Shown here one piece after another: positions 9,258-16,303 of a stretch of DNA of 64,000 nt (positions are counted from its first letter, which is position 1; the number at the start of each line of letters is the position of its first letter). The notes below the pieces were generated by a model. It saw nothing but the letters and a program-made list of their open reading frames with translations, searched no databases and was not told where the DNA came from. The position numbers were made by a program, and so were the translations under genes. The DNA is from an uncultured Prevotellaceae bacterium (GTDB lineage Bacteria; Bacteroidota; Bacteroidia; Bacteroidales; Bacteroidaceae), in the NCBI GenBank assembly GCA_902789415.1, contig CADAOD010000015.1, positions 1 through 64,000 on the forward strand. Direction: 5' to 3'.

Positions 9258-9286
9258 GGCACGGATTACACGGATTTCACGGATTT
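9258..9286. repeat. CACGGATT repeat, copy 1
   Basis: Three imperfect copies of the octamer (CACGGATTA, CACGGATTT, CACGGATTT) between the divergent YfhO and TrmH promoters. Related copies lie at 11724-11810 and 27862-27890. Confidence 0.7.
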
Positions 9287-9290
9287 TTTA

Positions 9291-9298
9291 TAATTTTG
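9291..9298 (+). promoter_or_regulatory. -7 element of the trmH-mtnN-luxS operon
   Basis: TAATTTTG matches TAnnTTTG and ends 9 bases before the ATG at 9308, so the mRNA would be leaderless or nearly so. The -33 position is occupied by a CACGGATT repeat. Confidence 0.5.
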
Positions 9299-9307
9299 CA
9301 GCAAAAT

Positions 9308-10066
9308 ATGGAAGAAACAATCATTACAAGCGTACAAAACGCCAAGATTAAGCACGTAGTAGCCCTGCAACAAAAGTCGTCGCTCCGCCGTGAGGAGGGA
9401 CTGTTTGTGGTTGAGGGCCAGCGTGAGATAGAACACTGCAAAGCCTGTGGCTACGAGGTGGTTGAGGAGTACATCCGCGACAAGAACGTTTCGCCGCAGG
9501 TATACGAAAAAATGGCCTATCGTGGCAGTACCGAAGGCCATATAGCCGTGGTGCGATGCAAGGAGCACACACTGTCAACTATCAACTATCAACTATCAAC
9601 TAAGAACAACCCTCTTGTGGTTGTTCTCGAGAGTGTTGAGAAGCCTGGCAACTTAGGTGCTATATTGCGTAGTGCTGAGGCCGCTGGCATAGATGCCCTG
9701 ATAGTGTGCGACCCACTGACGGATATGTACAACCCCAACGTGATTCGTGCCAGCATTGGTGGTGTGTTCTGCGTGCCTACAGCTGTTTGCTCGTCGCAGG
9801 AGTGTATCGCTTTTCTCAAGGAGCATGGCATCAAAATCCTTACCGCCCAGTTGCAGGATTCGTATGAGTATTACGATTACGACATGACACAGGGCACAGC
9901 CATTGTGATGGGCACCGAGAGTACAGGTCTTACCAACCAGTGGCGCGAGGCCGCCGATGCCCATATACGCATACCCATGCTGGGCCGCTTAGACTCGCTG
10001 AACGTGAGCGTATCAGCCGCCATTCTGATGTACGAAGCCGTACGGCAGAGAAGAGTTAAGAGTTAA
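9308..10066 (+). CDS. TrmH/SpoU-family RNA 2'-O-methyltransferase
   Basis: 252 residues from ATG 9308 (MEETIITSVQNAKIK). The N-terminal substrate-binding domain (LRREEGLFVVEGQREI) is followed by a SPOUT knot with the three family motifs: motif 1 around ESVEKPGNLGAILRSAEA, motif 2 GTAIVMGTESTGL and motif 3 IPMLGRLDSLNVSVSAAI. It transfers methyl from SAM to a ribose in rRNA or tRNA; the target cannot be told. The linker between domains (about residues 88-98, TLSTINYQLST) is pure heptanucleotide repeat. The stop codon lies within another heptad array. It is followed 18 bases later by mtnN, which removes by-products of SAM use, so the operon is functionally coherent. Confidence 0.92.
   Translation: MEETIITSVQNAKIKHVVALQQKSSLRREEGLFVVEGQREIEHCKACGYEVVEEYIRDKNVSPQVYEKMAYRGSTEGHIAVVRCKEHTLSTINYQLSTKNNPLVVVLESVEKPGNLGAILRSAEAAGIDALIVCDPLTDMYNPNVIRASIGGVFCVPTAVCSSQECIAFLKEHGIKILTAQLQDSYEYYDYDMTQGTAIVMGTESTGLTNQWREAADAHIRIPMLGRLDSLNVSVSAAILMYEAVRQRRVKS
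9570..9603. repeat. heptanucleotide repeat inside the TrmH-family gene
   Basis: CAACTAT, CAACTAT, CAACTAT, CAACTAA plus a partial unit before them. The plus (coding) strand carries the stop-free orientation and encodes L-S-T-I-N-Y-Q-L-S-T. Confidence 0.9.
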
Positions 10067-10084
10067 GAATTAAGAGTTAAGAGT
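10052..10084. repeat. heptanucleotide repeat at the trmH/mtnN junction
   Basis: AGAGTTA, AGAGTTA, AGAATTA, AGAGTTA, AGAGTA. The array supplies the TAA stop of the methyltransferase gene and ends against the mtnN ATG. Confidence 0.85.
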
Positions 10085-10714
10085 ATGAAAATAGGAATGA
10101 TAGTAGCGATGGACAAGGAACTGAAGCAGCTCCGTCCATTATTTCCCGAAGATAAAGTGATTTTGCAGAAGAGTGGTATTGCTACCGTAAATGCCGCTAT
10201 CCAGGCAGTAGAGATGATTCGCCAGTACAAGCCCGACGTGATTATATCGAGTGGTTGCGCTGGTGGTAATGGCGACGATATCAACCTGCAGGATGTGGTG
10301 GTAAGCTCAGAACTCACCTACCACGATGTGTATTGTGGCTATGCCATCGACGAGAACACCATTTATGGTCAGGTGCAGGGTTTGCCAGCCCGCTATCAGG
10401 CCGACCCATACTTGCTGGAGAAAGCCAAGCTGACAGGCGCCAAGCCTGGACTGATCGTCACTGGCGACTGGTTTGTGGATACGAAAGAAAAAATGCGCGA
10501 GATAGTAGGTCACTTCCCCGAGGCCAAGGCCGTGGATATGGAGAGCTGTGCCATTGCGCAGGTGTGCCATATCTATAAGGTGCCATTCATCTCGTTCCGA
10601 CTGATTAGTGATATCCCCTTGCGCGACACCGATGCCTCGCAGTACCATAACTTCTGGGACACCGTGGCCGAGAAATCATTCCACACCACCAAGACTTTCA
10701 TCGAGAGTCTGTAA
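10085..10714 (+). CDS. mtnN: MTA/SAH nucleosidase, with an apparent internal deletion
   Basis: 209 residues. It cleaves S-adenosylhomocysteine and methylthioadenosine, releasing adenine and feeding S-ribosylhomocysteine to LuxS. Residues corresponding to the E. coli catalytic set are visible: Glu12 in AMDKE, the SSGCAGG ribose-binding loop, VDMES, and Asp in ISDIP. Compared with the E. coli enzyme (232 residues), about 18 residues are missing after residue 22: the segment that normally forms a beta hairpin before LLKSGIGKV is absent and the sequence runs from LFPED straight into VILQKSG. The reading frame is kept. Whether the enzyme is still active is uncertain. The gene is followed at once by luxS. 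Confidence 0.88.
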   Translation: MKIGMIVAMDKELKQLRPLFPEDKVILQKSGIATVNAAIQAVEMIRQYKPDVIISSGCAGGNGDDINLQDVVVSSELTYHDVYCGYAIDENTIYGQVQGLPARYQADPYLLEKAKLTGAKPGLIVTGDWFVDTKEKMREIVGHFPEAKAVDMESCAIAQVCHIYKVPFISFRLISDIPLRDTDASQYHNFWDTVAEKSFHTTKTFIESL

Positions 10715-10732
10715 TAATTGAAAAATGAAAAA

Positions 10733-11227
10733 ATGGAAGTAATACAGAGTTTTACGATTGACCACACGCACCTGAAGCCAGGTATATACGTATCGCGTGT
10801 GGATAAAGGTTTTACGACCTTTGATTTGCGCATTACCGAACCTAATAAAGAACCCGCTGTTGCCCCAGCAGCTATCCACAGCATTGAGCACCTGATGGCC
10901 ACCTGGTTCCGCAATAGTCGCGCCAAAGAGGATGTGGTTTATGTAGGGCCGATGGGCTGCTTAACTGGTATGTACATCATTATGCTGGGCAACTACACCG
11001 TTGAGGATATGCGCCAGTTGACCATCGAGTGTTTGGAGTGGATTCTGACACAAGACGAGGTGCCTGCCACCCGCCCCGAGGCTTGTGGCAACTATCTGCT
11101 GCACGATCTGCCCATGTGCAAATGGGAGTGCGCCCGCTATCTGGACCGTCTGAAGAACGATTTCCACTGCGAGTACACCAAACTGCAGATTACACTCGAA
11201 GATGGTAAGGTGTTTGCCGATGCCTGA
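10733..11227 (+). CDS. luxS: S-ribosylhomocysteine lyase LuxS (autoinducer-2 synthase)
   Basis: 164 residues from ATG 10733 (MEVIQSFTIDH), which matches the usual family start; a TTG at 10718 would add five residues. It splits S-ribosylhomocysteine to homocysteine and DPD, the AI-2 precursor. The metal site HSIEH (His49, Glu52, His53) and its third ligand Cys118 in EACGNY are present, as is the catalytic Cys76 in GPMGC. It follows mtnN by 18 bases, so the two steps of the activated methyl cycle are co-transcribed. It ends with a strong hairpin terminator. Confidence 0.96.
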   Translation: MEVIQSFTIDHTHLKPGIYVSRVDKGFTTFDLRITEPNKEPAVAPAAIHSIEHLMATWFRNSRAKEDVVYVGPMGCLTGMYIIMLGNYTVEDMRQLTIECLEWILTQDEVPATRPEACGNYLLHDLPMCKWECARYLDRLKNDFHCEYTKLQITLEDGKVFADA

Positions 11228-11239
11228 TCGATAGAATAC

Positions 11240-11285
11240 AAAAAAGTAATCCCCACCTCGATTGAGATGGGGATTTTTCTTTTCT
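11240..11285. terminator. bidirectional terminator between luxS and rpsO
   Basis: Arms 11249-11259 and 11264-11274 (11-base stem, one G-U) have a 4-base loop. T-runs follow on the plus strand and, through A-runs at 11240-11246, on the minus strand. It serves both convergent genes. Confidence 0.85.
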
Positions 11286-11302
11286 TGGTTGTAAGCAACG
11301 TA

Positions 11303-11572
11303 TTACTTACGGAGACCCAGAGCCTTGATGATTGCACGATAGCGATTGATATCGGTATTGTACAGATGCTTAAGGAGCTTACGACGCTTACCTACCAGCA
11401 TGGTGAGTGAACGTGCAGTGTTGTGGTCCTTGTGATTCTTCTTCAGGTGCTCTGTCAGGTGAGAGATACGGTAGCTGAAGAGAGCGATCTGAGCCTCTGC
11501 AGAACCTGTATCAGTAGTGCTCTTACCATACTGACCGAAGATCTCCTGCTTCTTTGCTTTGTCTAAATACAT
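11303..11572 (-). CDS. rpsO: 30S ribosomal protein S15
   Basis: 89 residues, full family length. The conserved core is clear: GSAEAQIALFSYRI, LTEHLKKNHKDHNTARSL and LVGKRRKLLKHL. S15 binds the central domain of 16S rRNA early in 30S assembly. It is monocistronic, with its own promoter about 115 bases upstream, leaving a leader of roughly 105 bases (11573-11680) that could host the autoregulation known for S15 in other bacteria, although no known S15-binding fold was recognised. Confidence 0.97.
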   Translation of the reverse strand: MYLDKAKKQEIFGQYGKSTTDTGSAEAQIALFSYRISHLTEHLKKNHKDHNTARSLTMLVGKRRKLLKHLYNTDINRYRAIIKALGLRK

Positions 11573-11685
11573 AATTTTTAATGTGATTAAATAATTGTTG
11601 CAATAACATTTTTCAAACGCGATTCCCGCCTAATCACCAGTGGGTTTACGTCGTCAAATGCTCCGGATTTTCCGAAATGCGGCTG

Positions 11686-11716
11686 CAAAGGTACAACATT
11701 TTATTCATTCCTCCAA
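11686..11716 (-). promoter_or_regulatory. rpsO promoter
   Basis: TACCTTTG (11686-11693) is the -7 box, with TTG (11714-11716) 20 bases upstream. The bases after the -7 box (CAGCCGCATTTCGGAAAAT) are nearly identical to those at the TonB receptor promoter at 16135. Confidence 0.75.
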
Positions 11717-11723
11717 ATTTTTT

Positions 11724-11810
11724 GGCACGGATTTCACGGATTAGCGCTGATTTTTGATACTTTTTTATGCTAATTATAAAAAAATCCGTGTAATCCGTGT
11801 AATCCGTGCC
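11724..11810. repeat. inverted CACGGATT repeat (REP-like element)
   Basis: Arm 11724-11742 (GGCACGGATTTCACGGATT) pairs with arm 11792-11810 with one mismatch; an extra partial copy lies at 11782-11791. It is an 87-base imperfect palindrome, with no ORF, filling most of the gap between the rpsO and typA promoters. Confidence 0.8.
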
Positions 11811-11820
11811 TATTTTTTTG

Positions 11821-11828
11821 TAACTTTG
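11821..11828 (+). promoter_or_regulatory. -7 element of typA
   Basis: TAACTTTG matches TAnnTTTG and ends 25 bases before the ATG at 11854. No TTG is seen at the -33 position; a CACGGATT repeat arm ends 10 bases upstream. Confidence 0.55.
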
Positions 11829-11853
11829 CACCCGCAAAACAATTTAATATAGT

Positions 11854-13586
11854 ATGCAGGATATCAGAAACATTGCAATTATTGCTCATGTTGACCATGG
11901 TAAGACAACACTTGTGGACAAGATGATGCTGGCTGGACACCTGTTCCGTGACGGACAGAATCTCAGCAATCAGGTACTGGATGCCAACGACTTGGAGCGC
12001 GAGCGTGGTATCACTCGGATTTCGGTGGCGAGGTAGAGCGTGTGCTCAACATGGCCGATGGCTGTCTGCTGTTGGTCGATGCTTTCGAAGGTCCTATGCC
12101 TCAGACACGATTCGTACTGCAGAAGGCACTCGAAATCGGACTGAAGCCTATCGTTGTAGTTAACAAGGTAGATAAACCAAACTGCCGCCCTGAGGAGGTT
12201 TACGAGATGGTATTCGATCTGATGTTCTCGCTCAATGCCACCGAGGAGCAGTTGGATTTCCCCGTGGTTTATGGTTCGGCTAAGAATGGCTGGATGAGCG
12301 AGGATTGGCAGAAGCCTACCGACAATATCACCTATCTGCTCGATAAGATAATCGAGGTGATCCCCGCCCCAAAGAAGGAAGAGGGAACACCTCAGATGCT
12401 CATCACATCGCTCGACTATTCGAGCTATCAGGGACGTATCGCTGTAGGTCGTGTGCACCGTGGCACCCTGAAGGATGGTATGCAGGTAACCATTGCACAC
12501 CGTGATGGCACCATGGAGAAGACTAAGATTAAGGAGCTGCACACCTTTGAGGGTATGGGACACGTACATACCGAACAGGTGGAGTGTGGCGACATCTGCG
12601 CTGTGATCGGACTGGAGAAGTTTGAGATTGGCGATACCATCTGCGACCTTGAGAACCCAGAGCCCCTGCCACCTATCGCTATTGATGAGCCAACCATGTC
12701 GATGCTCTTTATGATCAACGACTCACCTTTCTTTGGTAAGGAGGGTAAGTTTGTGACATCACGCCACATCAACGACCGTTTGGAGAAGGAGCTGGAGAAG
12801 AACCTGGCCCTGCGCGTGGCACCTTTCGAGGATAGCACCGATAAGTGGATTGTATCAGGACGTGGTGTGCTGCACCTCTCAGTGCTGGTTGAGACCATGC
12901 GCCGCGAGGGCTACGAGCTTCAGGTTGGTCAGCCTCAGGTAATCTACAAGGAGATCGACGGTGTGAAGCACGAGCCTGTAGAGGAGCTCACCATCAACGT
13001 GCCCGAGGAATTCTCGTCGAAGATGATTGATATGGTAACCCGTCGTAAGGGTGAGATGACATCGATGGAGAGTCAGGGCGAGCGTGTCAACATTGAGTTT
13101 GATATCCCATCACGTGGTATCATCGGACTGCGTACCAATGTACTCACAGCCAGTCAGGGCGAGGCTATCATGGCCCACCGCTTTAAGGAGTATCAGCCTT
13201 ATAAGGGCGAGATTGAGCGCCGTGTTAATGGTTCGATGATCTCGATGGATACAGGTAACGCTTTTGCTTATGCTATCGATAAGCTGCAGGACCGTGGTAA
13301 GTTCTTCATCGATCCAGGTGAGGATGTTTACATGGGTCAGGTAGTGGGCGAGCATGTGCACGACAACGATCTGGTGGTCAACGTATGTAAGGCTAAGCAG
13401 CTTACTAACGTACGTGCATCGGGTACCGATGATAAGGCTCGCATTATTCCAAAGACCGTAATGAGTCTTGAGGAGTGCCTGGAGTACATCAAGAGCGATG
13501 AGCTGGTAGAGGTAACACCAAAGTCGATGCGTATGCGCAAGATCATCCTGGATCACGACCAGCGTAAGAAGGCTGCGAAACAGTGA
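11854..13586 (+). pseudogene. typA: TypA/BipA ribosome-associated GTPase, frameshifted by an internal deletion
   Basis: TypA is a translational GTPase acting on the ribosome under stress. Codons 1-54 are normal, with the P-loop AHVDHGKT and the RGIT switch region. At 12014 the sequence jumps from GGT-ATC-AC straight to the codons for [12 protein letters not shown] in another frame, so the switch I to G3 segment including DTPGH is missing and the first frame stops at 12036 (60 residues). The rest continues intact from 12015 to 13586 with NKVDK (G4), SAK (G5) and the EF-G-like C-terminal domains; a GTG at 12042 would give a 514-residue product lacking G1-G3. Adding 70 bases restores 601 codons, the usual family length. 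The flanks share TCAC. It is a real deletion or an assembly error. Confidence 0.9.
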
Positions 13587-13681
13587 GCGTAATGATGCTT
13601 GCATCGATTACCGAATGCAAGCAGGCTCGACCGTAGGTCAAGGCCAATAAGGTTTAAGAGATTTTTCTTAACAGATACAAT

Positions 13682-13713
13682 AATCCCCGCTTCCTGTACT
13701 GGAGGCGGGGATT
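13682..13713 (+). terminator. typA terminator
   Basis: Arms 13682-13694 and 13701-13713 (13-base stem, one G-U) are followed by TTCTGT. A second hairpin without a T-run lies just after the typA stop (TGCTTGCAT ... ATGCAAGCA, about 13595-13622). Confidence 0.65.
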
Positions 13714-13721
13714 TCTGTATC

Positions 13722-16082
13722 TTAGAAGTGGATGTTTACATCCAGTCCAAGTTGGATGGGGTTTGCCTTCTGAGCGAAGTAGTGGGTTCCACCTACTGCA
13801 CTCGAAGCTACGGCAAACGTATTGTAGTGAGTGTTGGTCAAGTTGCGTCCCCAGAGCGATACCAGCACTGGACCGAAGTCATAGTCGGCATGTGCACCAG
13901 CCACAGCATAGAACTTCTGGGCATAGGTGTTAGCCTCGTCCCACCAAATCTTACCCTGACCATTCATGTTGGCACCAATGGTGAACTTGCCAATGTGCCA
14001 GTCAACCATAGCGCTCAGAGTGTGCTGAGGTACGAAGGGTACATAGTTATCTTTATAATCATCATACTCATCAAAGATGGCACGAGTGTAAGCATAAGTT
14101 ACAGCCCAGTCGAGCGCATTGTCAATAGCCTTACCACGCAGAGTAGCCTCAAGTCCGCATGAGTGACTTTTACCAGCATTAACCATGATACGACCATAGT
14201 TGCTGTTTGGCTCCATGATCGACAACTGCTGATTGCGAATCTGCATGTAGTAGAGAGCCAGGTCGAAGTGAGTGCTACCACCAAACAGGTTGAGGTGTGT
14301 ACCAATCTCATAGTTCCAACTCTCCTCGGGCTTGTAGGCGATAGCCTCATCGATAGCATCGTAATCTGCTGTGGTGTGCTCTACATCATAGTCGCCACGC
14401 ATAGCGTCCTGCTGATGAGCTGTCAACTCAGTCTGCAGCACATCGCTGAACATCTGGAAGTTATATCCACCAGCGCGATAGCCCTTTGATACCAGTGCGT
14501 AGATGTTACCAATATTCTCGTCGAAGGTATAGGTAAGACCTATCTTTGGCAAAAGCTGGGTGTAGGTCTTAGAGCGACTGTCCTGTACGTGCGATGTGAG
14601 GTGATAGGTAGCAGTAGCATTAGCTGTACCACCAGTCATGTTCATATAGGCCAGCGCATCGTACTCAATCTTCACCTTATCTATATTAAAGCGCAAACCA
14701 AGAGTAAGTTTCCAATTGTCGCCAAACAGAATGTTACTCTCGTGGAAAGCGGCAAAGTTCCAACTTGGAGTTTTGTACTCGCCTGGCACAGCCATCTCGG
14801 CAGTCATGTTTACACCCATCTTATCCACAGCGGCCTGTGCAGCAGTCTGGGCAGCCTGGGCACTCATACCCTGAGCCATATAGCGACCAATCATAGCCTG
14901 AAGCATAGAGTTCTTCATGGCAGTAGCAATAGCATTGCCGATAGGACCTGTGATACCATCGCCAAAGAGTACAGGCGCATTGGTGTTAAGCCACTGGTAC
15001 GATCCAAACAAACCAGTTGCATGCTGCCAACGGCTGTTATCGTGGTTACGCAGCACAAACTCCTGAGTGATGGCGTTCATCTTCTGAGCCTGATTAAGCT
15101 GCAGATAATCGCCTGTCATATAGTCCTGGTCCATCAGCATCAGATCGTTCAGGTACTGATAGCTGGTGGTAGAGGTAAAGAGGAACTTCTCTGTCTCGTA
15201 ACCAATGTTCAAACCTGTGGTAAACATGTTACGCTTGTAACCATTCATAATGGTAGTAGCAGGATCCTGCACCTTATTAGTATTAATATCCAGCTCGCCA
15301 TAACCAAAACCATTCTGGTTTACGTACTGGTAATCGGCGGTCCAGTCGAACTTCAACTGATTGTTGGGAGCATAAATCAGGCGCACCTTACCACCAGCCT
15401 CGTTAGTGAGGTCGTTCTTCTTATCAAAATTCTGATTATTAACAAAACCCTTCAGTCCGCTGTAGAATCCGGCCACGCTGAAAGCCAACTTCTCGGATGG
15501 ACGATGGTAGTGGGCCACCTCTACATTGCTATACAGACCTATGCCGATACCCAACTTGATATCAGTGCCCTGATAGTTCATAGGGTTCTTAGAGTACATA
15601 CGTACCAAGCCACCCTCGGTGTTCATACCATAGAGCGAACCCTGAGGACCACGCAGCACATCTACACGATCCAACATATAGAAATGGTTGTTGAATGCCG
15701 ACTTAGACATCAGTGGGATGTTATCGTAATACACACCTACAGCAGGGTTGTTGATACGCGAACCAATACCACGGATATACATAGACGAGGTGAGGCGCGA
15801 ACCATACGATGGCATTACAAACGAAGGAACATACTGCGAAAGCTGACTCAAGTCGTGAACATGCAACTGCTGTAACTGCTCGCTACCAAACACGTTACTA
15901 CTAACTGGCTGTAAGCGCAGGCGCACCTGCTCCTTAGGTTGCGATACTACCACAACCTCATCCAGGTCAATTACTTTACTTGAATCGCTAAGGGCCTCAG
16001 TATCGAGGCTCTTGAGAGGGGTGGCAACTGCGGCCAGCTGGCCACCCAGTGCTAAGAGCACGAAAACAATCTTCTTATTCAT
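13722..16082 (-). CDS. TonB-dependent outer-membrane receptor
   Basis: 786 residues from ATG 16080-16082. A signal peptide (KKIVFVLLALGGQLAAVA) is followed by a TonB-box-like LDEVVVVSQ near residue 42, a plug domain (about 60-180, with VDVLRGPQGSLYGMNTEGG) and a 22-strand-type barrel ending in a terminal Phe (VNIHF). There is no CarboxypepD-like N-terminal repeat and no SusD partner nearby, so it is not a SusC glycan importer; siderophore, haem or cobalamin uptake is more likely but the substrate is not readable. An alanine-rich helical stretch near residues 375-420 (MSAQAAQTAAQAAVDKMG) is an unusual insertion in a predicted extracellular loop. It is transcribed alone. Confidence 0.9.
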   Translation of the reverse strand: MNKKIVFVLLALGGQLAAVATPLKSLDTEALSDSSKVIDLDEVVVVSQPKEQVRLRLQPVSSNVFGSEQLQQLHVHDLSQLSQYVPSFVMPSYGSRLTSSMYIRGIGSRINNPAVGVYYDNIPLMSKSAFNNHFYMLDRVDVLRGPQGSLYGMNTEGGLVRMYSKNPMNYQGTDIKLGIGIGLYSNVEVAHYHRPSEKLAFSVAGFYSGLKGFVNNQNFDKKNDLTNEAGGKVRLIYAPNNQLKFDWTADYQYVNQNGFGYGELDINTNKVQDPATTIMNGYKRNMFTTGLNIGYETEKFLFTSTTSYQYLNDLMLMDQDYMTGDYLQLNQAQKMNAITQEFVLRNHDNSRWQHATGLFGSYQWLNTNAPVLFGDGITGPIGNAIATAMKNSMLQAMIGRYMAQGMSAQAAQTAAQAAVDKMGVNMTAEMAVPGEYKTPSWNFAAFHESNILFGDNWKLTLGLRFNIDKVKIEYDALAYMNMTGGTANATATYHLTSHVQDSRSKTYTQLLPKIGLTYTFDENIGNIYALVSKGYRAGGYNFQMFSDVLQTELTAHQQDAMRGDYDVEHTTADYDAIDEAIAYKPEESWNYEIGTHLNLFGGSTHFDLALYYMQIRNQQLSIMEPNSNYGRIMVNAGKSHSCGLEATLRGKAIDNALDWAVTYAYTRAIFDEYDDYKDNYVPFVPQHTLSAMVDWHIGKFTIGANMNGQGKIWWDEANTYAQKFYAVAGAHADYDFGPVLVSLWGRNLTNTHYNTFAVASSAVGGTHYFAQKANPIQLGLDVNIHF

Positions 16083-16111
16083 CAATTTTACAACTTATGT
16101 TCACTTATATA

Positions 16112-16132
16112 GCGCATTTTCCCGAAATGCGC
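16112..16132 (-). promoter_or_regulatory. hairpin/dyad at the transcription start of the TonB receptor gene
   Basis: GCGCATTT (16112-16119) and AAATGCGC (16125-16132) form a perfect 8-base dyad that begins 2 bases after the -7 box, at or just past the expected start of transcription. It may be an operator or a 5' stem. Confidence 0.45.
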
Positions 16133-16134
16133 TG

Positions 16135-16165
16135 CAAAGGTACACACTTTTTTACATTTGGGCAA
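16135..16165 (-). promoter_or_regulatory. promoter of the TonB-dependent receptor
   Basis: TACCTTTG (16135-16142) with TTG (16163-16165) 20 bases upstream. The leader to the ATG at 16082 is about 45 bases. Confidence 0.75.
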
Positions 16166-16253
16166 TCCCTATTTATATGGATTTTAACTATCAGATATGA
16201 CAAATAGACATAAATCAATGCCATTTTGTCAGAAATTAATCATCGGCACGGAG

Positions 16254-16288
16254 ATTGAACATTGAACATTGAAAATTGATAATTAAAA
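16254..16288. repeat. heptad repeat upstream of clpB
   Basis: ATTGAAC, ATTGAAC, ATTGAAA, ATTGATA, ATTAAAA directly in front of the clpB ribosome-binding site. Confidence 0.75.
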
Positions 16289-16290
16289 AG

Positions 16291-16297
16291 AAAGGAG
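16291..16297 (+). promoter_or_regulatory. Shine-Dalgarno site of clpB
   Basis: AAAGGAG lies 6 bases before the ATG at 16304. It is a strong classical ribosome-binding site, uncommon in this window and in Bacteroidota generally, and it fixes the start. Confidence 0.75.
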
Positions 16298-16303
16298 TTA
16301 GAT

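Noticed and set aside
11573..11853. tRNA or small RNA gene in the largest intergenic region
   Set aside because: No cloverleaf, T-loop or conserved RNA motif is seen; the region is explained by the rpsO leader, promoters and the CACGGATT palindrome.
11970..12569. 199-codon minus-strand frame over typA
   Set aside because: It lies wholly within typA coding sequence and resembles no family; not an alternative explanation for the typA frameshift.
14589..15875. 428-codon open frame opposite the TonB receptor gene
   Set aside because: Antisense shadow; no recognisable domain, promoter or start signal.
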